A stretch of 64,000 bases of DNA, taken from contig KV425552.1 in the NCBI GenBank assembly GCA_001632425.1, forward strand, positions 472,359-536,358, given 5' to 3'. Numbering within the stretch: the stretch's first letter is position 1; the number at the start of each line of letters is the position of its first letter. The notes under the pieces are model-generated. The model saw only the letters and a program-made list of their open reading frames with translations, was not told the origin of the DNA and did not search any database. Positions 56,645 through 64,000 of this stretch are shown here, in pieces. This DNA comes from Neolentinus lepideus HHB14362 ss-1 (Eukaryota; Basidiomycota; Agaricomycetes; Gloeophyllales; Gloeophyllaceae). Both the position numbers and the translations under genes were made by a program.

Positions 56645-59595
56645 TTTTAGACTGCGAGTTCAAAGCACTGTCCAGACTCCAGGATCGATGCGATGTTATT
56701 CCCTCCCATGCCATCGTTGAGCAACAGGTGCAAGTCTACCTTTCGCTCGACATGACGTAGAGACACCTCCGCGCGTGCTAGGTGGTCAAGAGAGGGAAAA
56801 ATGGGGGATTGCGTCTGGATGATATACAAATGAATAAATCACGGACTTCAGGTGTTGGTATTGAATAAAAATGTATTCTCTTCTTCTTGTCATTCTCGTC
56901 CTGGACGAGCCGCGGTCGAACAGTTGCTGATTTCTTGCTGTATTTCATTGTCTCTGTTGTACGAGTAGTGTAGCGAAGTCGGGGGAGGAGGTGATCACAA
57001 TTTCTCTTCGTGTCTTGCTTATATCTTTTGTCTTTGGTACCGCTGCAATGAATTGCTTGTGCTCGGGGCTCGTCTCTGTTGAAACCGACCAAGAGGCGGT
57101 CGATTAGCCGAGCTCGGCAAGCGCCGAAGGAATACAAGCGCCCAATGGGCTCCTCCACAGCACCTTTCCTCCTCGACCTCGATGTCTAGAAAGCCGGGAA
57201 AACTTCTTACCTGCATCAGGAAGGCGATGACCAACTGTTACGGGCATCCTAGGCACCTCCTCAAGGTCGTCGCATCCGTGCCACCTGCATCTGCAGCATC
57301 TGTAAGTCTACTAGCGGTCACATCTGCACCCCAACCGCTAATACACTCACAGCGTCTACAGATATAAATGACCAGGAGCTAATCGTACAATTGCATTCTA
57401 CTATGACAAGTATGTCTCGGAGCCGCGGTCGAGTGGGATGATTAGTAGCGAATGCTGTTCATACAGGCAGTATGAACCCTTTTCATTGCAGGCAATGACG
57501 AAGAGCGCAGGACATTGTAGATCAGATGAGATCGGGAACTTGGCAAGTCTTCCAATGGAGTCAAAAGCGACGCCATTTGTCGTAGAGTTCTTGAACTCGA
57601 TGATGGTTTTCGGGATGCAGATGTGCATTCCCTATGGCGCACGCTGGGCGTCCGCGGATGTGCAACGGTAAGTCCACGAGCTATCTAGACAGGCGATGAC
57701 AAGGTATTAATGCTAGGATATACCAGAAGAGTGTCTCTCAGGTGAAATGAGAAGACTCTGAGAGCACGGACCCACGGAGACGCTTCACGATGTTATTCTG
57801 TGGGACAATGACACGAAGATCCACGGGCAAAAGTACATTGGCATGCCGGGAAACTGATGTCCGTCGATATGCAATGGAGTGAGGGCTGATCTAGATTCAT
57901 TGGTGAGGATTGGTCCTAAAGTTATTTGAACAGCATGACGATGGACTTCAGGTGCAACTTAGCTGGGCATTCAGGACAATCGGGACGCCAACCCGGGACG
58001 CCAATCGTGTTTGTACGACGAGTCTTCCTCACAAGAAGCTGTGTGAGGGCAGTCGATCCACCTCTTAATCAGACGGTGACAATCTGATGTTGTAGAGCCA
58101 AGGTCGAGCCAGGAGCCCACCCGCGAGTTCGTCTTTTCCACAATTCGACGACAGACACTGACACAGATGCCCGATATAGGTCGATATTCGAGGTTGTCAG
58201 AAGATCGGGTCGACCACTGCGACTGCAACATGCAACGGACTGATGCATTACTGTCCCGAGTGACGCTATCGTCATGGACTCTGGGATGTTGTCTGTGAAG
58301 TCGGGCAGTCGACTGGCTGCCATTCTCCGTGACGGAGAACGTGCGGATCGCAGTGAATCGTCAGCAGCACAGGTCTATGATTCGTTCTGAGACGGATGTG
58401 GATGATCCGTCAGCCGTATCCTTGGAGTAACTCTTCAAAGACACCGCCCTCGCCAGTTATCGCAGCGTGGGGGCGTTGATGGTACAACGGTGCTGGATTA
58501 CGCTGTCCACAGAGCCTCCGACAGCGAAGGAGATGGGGTGCGCCGAGATCTCATGCGATGAAGAAAGGTGGGTGGTCCTGTCCTGCCCGTAATATCGCCC
58601 CCTCCTCCTGCCTTACTCCTGATCCTATGTTTCCGACTTATTCCAATGCCTGCAGTGTGGTCCACTTCCTCATCACCCACTTCTACCCTTCTGCTGCTCA
58701 GACGGGTCTTCGCGGCTTGAGCGTGGAACGGCTCGGCAGATGGCTTGCGCGAGGACTGACTAGCCATTTTCAAAAGGTCCTAGGGCCATAAAAGACATGC
58801 GATAGCTGGAGTATTGATGTCCGAAGTGCACTGATGAATGGTTCCCTTGTCTACGGCGTATGATTCCAGTTTATATTCGGAGACAAGATGCTAGAAGAAT
58901 AGGTGTTTAGAGCACAGCCTGAGTTCGGATCAGAGCTCTCGTCGAACCCGTAGAAGATGAAGGATGAGCAGACAACACAGACTGCTCCATGAGACAAAGG
59001 ACGACGTGCGGAAAATGCCATGCTCCCCGTTTGTGGACGTCCCTTTGCCACGCGATTCCCTTCGGTGGCTGGTGATACCCGAAGAACCAATCAAGTTTTA
59101 CAGTCCCGATTCCAATCTGTCTTCTTCTTGTTGCAATCGAGAGCGTTTAACACCATTTCGTCGAACGACAATTCGACGCTCCTTCAAAACATGTTGATCC
59201 CAACATGGGTGAGAGCAGAGGATTCCCATAGCACTAAGTCATCAGTGTGTTTCGCCCGATCGGAGCTTGCCATGAGCAATATTCATGTCACCCTGGCCAC
59301 AATCCATTTGCCGCACTACAATATTTGTCATGCGTCGTGAAGCCTCCTCAAGGTCGAATCTTCCGTCAAATGATATATTTCTAATGGGCGTCGTACAAGC
59401 TGGTATTTGAACGCCAAGTAAACGGACTCCAGGCTGTCTCCAGCATATTAGATGTCCCCATGACACGTCCTAGTGCCTTCAGCTTCGTTAGCTCGCTTGC
59501 TTCGTACTAGTAAGCCACACATCATTTCCTTACTGTGCGCAGTGCTCACTGTTAATTGTCAGAAGTATCCCCTCAGCCGTCACTGGAGTCATTTA
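56645..59595. other. long region without a confident gene
   Basis: About 3 kb. Splice-like pairs exist on the plus strand at 57303-57352 (GTAAGT...CTCACAG), flanked by a protein-like TDINDQELIVQLHST, so an unrecognised or decayed gene may lie at 57.2-57.7 kb. I could not build a continuous model. The rest shows only short frames. Confidence 0.35.
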
Positions 59596-59996
59596 ATGCC
59601 ATTACTACATCCTCGATCGCGGGCACCGTACGGTCTCTGACCTGTACTGGTATCCCAACGGCTGTAAATACCGTGATTACATCGCCTACGTCTTGGGTGC
59701 TGCACCAGACGTCTATGACTTCCTCGGTGTCTTCGGGGTGCATGTCACCACCGACGTGAAATGAAAGTGTTATTTCGCACATCTTATCGGCCTGATCATC
59801 AGTTCCTTGGAGTATACTGGGCACCGTACGTCTTGGATCCGCTGAAGTGCATGGTTAAGTTAGACGAATGGAAGGGACCGAATGATCGTGCCGCGCCAAA
59901 GTGTAAGTCGATGGAGAGAGATGAATCTAGACTTAAGACCGACAAGGAGAAGGGTAGCGAAACAAGTGTATCTGTTGAAGTTATAGCACCGTAGTT
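59596..59996 (+). pseudogene. NCS1 permease fragment 2
   Basis: The peptides LYWYPNGCKYRDYIAYVLGA and DFLGVFGVHVTTDV, then after a frame change VLDPLKCMVKLDEWK and VSVEVIAP, match the last exon of the full permease gene (LYWYSNGWNYRAYVAYVLGI, ILDPPKCMSRQDSWK, VSLEVLAA). A stop and frameshift near 59760 break it. It covers only the end of the gene and is followed by gene B copy 2. Confidence 0.78.
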
Positions 59997-60511
59997 GATT
60001 CAAGAATTGAACTGTACGCTGTGCCTTGTCGAGTAGAATCAGATTACACCGAAATACGCATAGATACACCTGAGAAAGCTGTGACTGGCTAAGCCGAGCA
60101 GAACAGAGAGAACTAATTTTGCAACCGGCGAGGAATAAGGCTACTTGAAGACTAAAATATTCGCACCAAAGACATGGCCTTGAAGCGCAGCTGAAAAGGA
60201 AGACGGAGTTTCCGTTGATAAGCGAAACTGAGCGAAAGGTACAGCATAGGCGACTCTGCGCCACCAGTGGCGTGGTATGTTCATCGGGGCGATAGAGAAG
60301 GGGTCCACTGGCCAATGATGCGGTCCGCGCGGTCCAGGAGAAGAGTCCAGCATCACACAGCTCGCTAGAGAACAAGGCCCTACTAGCGCCCCGGCACCCG
60401 CCGAGAACGATCCTTTATCAGTCCCCATCACCCACCTCCATAATTTTCAACCCCCTTTTCTTCCCTACCACTTACCACCACTCGCCAGCTTCACTTTACG
60501 CGTCTTGCACG

Positions 60512-61238
60512 ATGTCCACGACTATCAAGACCAACTTCATCTTCATTCGCGGCATATGGTGCACTTGGCCGTCCCTCGACGCGTCTGCCACCGATGCCAC
60601 GCGCACGACATTCACGAACAACGACTTCTACGCGTTGCCCAACGTGAATGTCAACCCCGGGCATTCCGCTCAGCTTCCAGACGAGGTAAACTCGTGTTTC
60701 TACGCGTCGAGGTTATCTAACAAAAATTGGTTATTAGCTGTCGCCATTGGACGATAACCGAAAAATAACCAACGGGCAGGGATTGTTCACTCGGCCTGCC
60801 ATCACACAAACGACGCCGCGCCACTGGGACGCCAACGCCCGACCCGAATGGCTCGACGACTACGATTTCACGCACGCGCAACCGCGCGTCGAGGTGATCG
60901 AGGCGCTGCCGGCCTTCAGGTGCGCCGCGTCCGTCCTGGACGAATCGTTAGACCGAACCGAGGAGGAGAGGATGCTGGCCGAAGTGGCCTCGCTGCCCGC
61001 GCGTGGGCCCCGCCGCCGCAGGGTGCGATTCGAGCCCTTCCGCAACGACGTTGATGCGAACCAACGTCCCCGTCTTCGAAGACGACGAGGACGAGGAGTC
61101 AGGCCTCGCCACCCATCCCGATGCGATCGACACCACCCGCAGCCGTGCGTCAACCGCCGGCGCCGTACCCGCCACCGCCGACGCCCTGCCCCCACAAACG
61201 ACTCGGGAGCGCTTCCAGGCCCGCCGCACCATGACTGA
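60512..61238 (+). CDS. orphan gene B, copy 2
   Basis: Two exons, 60512-60685 and 60738-61238, give 224 aa. The first exon is exactly as long as in copy 1 (174 nt) and the intron (60686-60737) has the same ends. The protein begins MSTTIKTNFIFIRGIWCTWP. Exon 2 has LSPLDDNRKITNGQG, WDANARPEWLDDYDFTH, FRCAASVLDESLDRT and EEERMLAEVASL before an Arg-rich run. Compared with copy 1, changes are mostly single substitutions; small length changes at about 60715 (inside the intron), 60765 and 60893 are in frame or in the intron. The alternative +1 frame (61003-61338) again overlaps by 236 nt and ends TIGCTTRAKIQYWHW. Function unknown. Conservation of an intron and long open frames in two copies supports a real gene. 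Confidence 0.62.
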
Positions 61239-61499
61239 GGAGGCACGCAAGCAGGGGGAGAAACGCATGAAGGCCATCGCCAACACCATCGGCTGCACTA
61301 CCCGTGCAAAGATCCAGTACTGGCACTGGTTGAGATGACGTGGAGTACACGGTTTTTGATGGAGTTTTATGAGAACTTGGATGGAACCGATCTGAATGGA
61401 CAGGGATAGTATGGTTGTGGCTTTGTACGAGTATGCGCTGGGCTTCTTCTCGTTTTCGATATTACGGTTCTTGGTGTCTTGCGTTTGTATCTTGCTTTT

Positions 61500-62650
61500 T
61501 ATATATCTAAATGAACGGCGCGCTGTGCCATCCTTGCTGCATCTTCCAACGTCCCGACGACAGTAGGGACCAAGGACGACAAGTCGAGTTCAAGACCAGC
61601 CTCCAAGCGCTGGCCAGATTCGCATCGCGACAACATTGCCATGGTATCAAAGCTGTCCACTGCGGGGAGAATGCCTCGTGGTCGTGCACCCATCTCCTCT
61701 CAGCCTGCCCAGCGAGTAGCAGACACGGTGTTTCAAACGATCTATTAGAATAGGTGAGCACATTCGCCTTATTTGTCGAAAGCGAATCACTCACTACCTC
61801 CCCCCAAGCGACCTGCTTCGTATCAGCGATGCCAACCCCGCGCATGCAGTCCCGCTTCGTCCAGGCAGGAAATCGCTCCATCGAAGTCCAAGACGCATTC
61901 CAGTGATAGTCGAGTTCAAGTTCAACACCAACATACGTATCGACCGTCTAGAAAGAAGCGCTGTTTGGTGCATCGATCTTCTCCCAGCGGAGCCAACAGA
62001 CATGTGGTGTTCAAACGATCTATTAGGATAGATGAGCACATTGATCGCCTTTGTTCATCAGAAGCCGATCACTCACTACCTCCATCCAAGCATCAGTGAC
62101 GCCAATCCCGCGTTTGGACCACGACCATTGCGCTTGTATCTTGCTTCTCATATACCTGAATGAACGGCGCGCTGTACCATCCTACCAAGGACGACAAGAC
62201 CCTCCATATCAGCCGTCTAGAAACAACCCACGTCCATTGCGGGGAGAATGCTGTCGATTTCCTGCAGACATGTGAGCACGTTCGCCTTGTCTGTCGGAAG
62301 TCAATCACTTACTGCCTCTCAAGTATCCTGCTTCATATCACGATCCAAGCGTCCTGCTTCGTATCAGCGATGCCAACCCCGCGTATGCAGTCCCGCTTCG
62401 TCCAGGCAGGGATCACGACCATGAAGATGATAGCCTCCAACAAGTCTAATTCCACACCTTCTGAGTCCTGGACCATACATCAGATTGCAAGGACGGCGTC
62501 GGAGGGTGTGAAAGACATGGTGTTGCTTGGTTTCCTCACGTCATCGAGGACGGCTGCCCACAATCCTCCGTGTCATTGCCGCACACCCCTCACAGTCAAG
62601 AAAGCCCTAGGTTGGTACAGTGTATCTCTCGGCTGCTTGTATATTGGAGC
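61500..62650 (-). repeat. block C, copy 2: tandem exon-like repeats
   Basis: At least three related units of about 250-280 bp. A shared plus-strand word, GATGCCAACCCCGCG then ATGCAGTCCCGCTTCGTCC, occurs near 61828 and 62369, with a worn form near 62097. On the minus strand each unit has a donor-like GT(A/G)AGTGATT (near 61795, 62076 and 62312) and an acceptor-like end about 45 nt away (TAATAG near 61743 and 62020, CTGCAG near 62268). The last unit ends in a frame reading LDLSSLVPTVVGTLEDAARM then AQRAVHLDI and a stop. This looks like a minus-strand gene with tandemly duplicated exons, partly decayed. Confidence 0.5.
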
Positions 62651-63074
62651 CTGAGCTATTGGACGGGATGAGGATCAGATAGTCAGTCTTACACCGCGGT
62701 CAGCGAGTAGAGCCTCCGAGTCATCCAGGTGTCCTCAGTTGTACGATTCGTAGCGAAGGCGCCTCCAGCGAAGAGTAGGTGAAGCAGGACGACCAATCAG
62801 AGGAAGAGAACGATGCGAGTACGATACACAAGTGATGTGGCGTGTCACCCAAAAATGGTATACGGCTGTGGGTCCCCACATCCACCGGGGACGGGGTCAT
62901 CGACACGACTGGTGACTGAATTATTTATTTAAACTAGACACGAGGAAATGGTCACAGATCGTTTTACGCATGAGATCATAGGACGAGATGTTCGTATCAT
63001 TTATAGGAGTGTGTACAGTGGCAAAGGCCCGGGTGGCTCGCAAAAGTAGGCAAATCTAGTAACAAGCAGTCTCG
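62651..63074. other. spacer between C and A blocks
   Basis: Similar to 48900-49290 in unit 1 (shared words include TGGTATACGGCTGTGG and ATGAGATCATAGGACGAGAT). No gene seen. Confidence 0.45.
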
Positions 63075-64000
63075 TTGAACGACAACATGCAAGGTGAAAG
63101 AGAATAGTGCCGTAGACGTATCGGAACGAGAATAGTATTCATCTGCGATAGGTGTAAGTACTGGTGTGGAATATGTCAACGAAACAGTTATCGCACCGCG
63201 GACGAAGAAACTCGCGATGAAGGCGACTAAGGAGAGGAACGGAGGTGGAATTTTTGACCTCTTTGCATCTTCCACACTGGAACACGTCTGTCTCTTTGTC
63301 TCGGCTGCCTTCCGCACTGTTCGTCAGACCAGACGCGCCATTAATTAATGATGAGGTGTATCACCGAATGTGGATCGTATCATCTGGCATGCACTGCGAA
63401 TGCCGAGGATCTCGAACCACATTCGATGAGCGCGAAACCACTGCCTGGGACATACCGCGCTAGTCCCCCTGGCCACGGGAGGCTTACGCGCTCACCGAGT
63501 CATGCGATGTGTCGGTCTCCGATGTTAATAGCCCATGCGTATACTTGTCCACGTCGAACGCTTGTTCTTTGTGTGGTGCGCCCCAGACGAAGAAAGCAGA
63601 CAACCGCGCCGACGAACGAAGTGCGGCTTTTAGTTCGGGGTCACGACAATGATGTGGACCAGCGGTACTGGACGGCTGGGCCTCCAGCTGAGTATATCCA
63701 AGGAGTCGAGTCTATGAGGGCGTGAGGCTTACTATAGACTTGATACACGTCATAGACAAACAAGATTTGGTTGTACGAGGACGTACGTAGTGCCTGACAT
63801 GCACGCACAAACACAGCTAGCACTTGGCAGCCTGTCGTCATAGGGCCTCCGGTGAGTGAATTGGGAGTGAAAGGATGGGCTTAGGCCAGAAGAAGTCTGT
63901 CTGTGGCTGGATGTTCGAAGGAGGAGGATAGTCAGGCGTCTTCAGAACAAAGATTCTTGTGTCGGTTGGGACAACACCCGCTCTTTCGAACACCATCGTC
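63075..64000 (+). repeat. repeat A, copy 3 (runs off window end)
   Basis: Matches repeat A copy 1 from AACATGC...GTGAAAGAGAATAGTGCC to CAACACCCGCTCTTTCGAAC at the window edge, with a deletion of about 150 bp inside relative to copy 1. The minus-strand peptide ERAGVVPTDTRIFVLKTP is preserved; after it the frame differs from copy 1. Confidence 0.68.

Larger units (their letters stand above)
59596..63600 (+). repeat. segmental duplication unit 2 (permease end, B, C, A)
   Basis: Second direct copy of the 46327-49826 unit, offset by about 13.4 kb and in the same order and orientation. Its C block is longer, and its A block continues intact to the window end whereas the first unit is cut at 49826. 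Confidence 0.75.

Noticed and set aside
44700..64000. Repeats as LTR retrotransposon or DNA transposon
   Set aside because: I found no reverse transcriptase, integrase, transposase, flanking direct LTRs or terminal inverted repeats; the pattern fits segmental duplication better.
1..64000. tRNA genes, rRNA or CRISPR arrays
   Set aside because: Scanning for B-box-like GGTTCGANNCC and cloverleaf pairing, rRNA words and regularly spaced short repeats gave no convincing case.

Overview
The window is nuclear DNA of a filamentous basidiomycete, most likely an Agaricomycete. Genes are dense on both strands and cut by many introns of about 45-65 nt. Intron donors are mostly GTAAGT, GTGAGT or GTACGT, with short CTNA-type branch points. 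The gene content is typical of that group: clustered P450s, large F-box proteins, a basidiomycete-type hexose transporter and a Rab prenyltransferase beta subunit. I built the exon models by hand from splice sites, reading frame and protein-family conservation. I could run no alignment, so family names rest on motifs I can see.

Left part (1-25.5 kb). A large disordered protein with repeated Gly-Tyr motifs is followed by a small Cys-rich zinc protein, a p47/Shp1 SEP-UBX cofactor of Cdc48 and, divergently, the SMC5/6 subunit Nse3. Next come a cytochrome P450, a membrane-anchored J-protein, a hexose transporter with a TATA box and a CRE palindrome, a GNAT acetyltransferase, an F-box protein and an NmrA-like reductase. 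Two long stretches (13.1-15.6 and 17.4-20.6 kb) have no confident gene.

Middle (28-43.8 kb). A short SNF2 ATPase with two GC-AG introns is followed by a GABA-type amino-acid permease, then a large F-box protein sharing a 139-bp divergent promoter with the Rab geranylgeranyltransferase beta gene. A basic hypothetical protein and a second P450 complete this part. The second P450 is an inverted paralogue of the first: 13 of 14 exons have the same length.

Right part (44-64 kb). This is a rearranged, repeat-rich region. One module, made of the 3' end of an NCS1 nucleobase permease gene, a small orphan gene (called B here), a tandem-repeat block (C) and a repeat (A), occurs twice in direct orientation. 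The permease-B part occurs a third time in inverted orientation, where the only full-length permease gene lies. An A copy and an inverted B copy meet at a sharp junction near 49,827. An orphan gene with duplicated exons (called G here) is intact at 55.5-56.6 kb and has a broken partial copy at 45.8-46.3 kb. B keeps open reading frames and a conserved intron in two copies and is broken in the third.

Most of the left and middle genes are housekeeping functions in membrane traffic, ubiquitin/Cdc48, genome maintenance and nutrient uptake, with scattered P450s. The right part is the likeliest place for undescribed biology.
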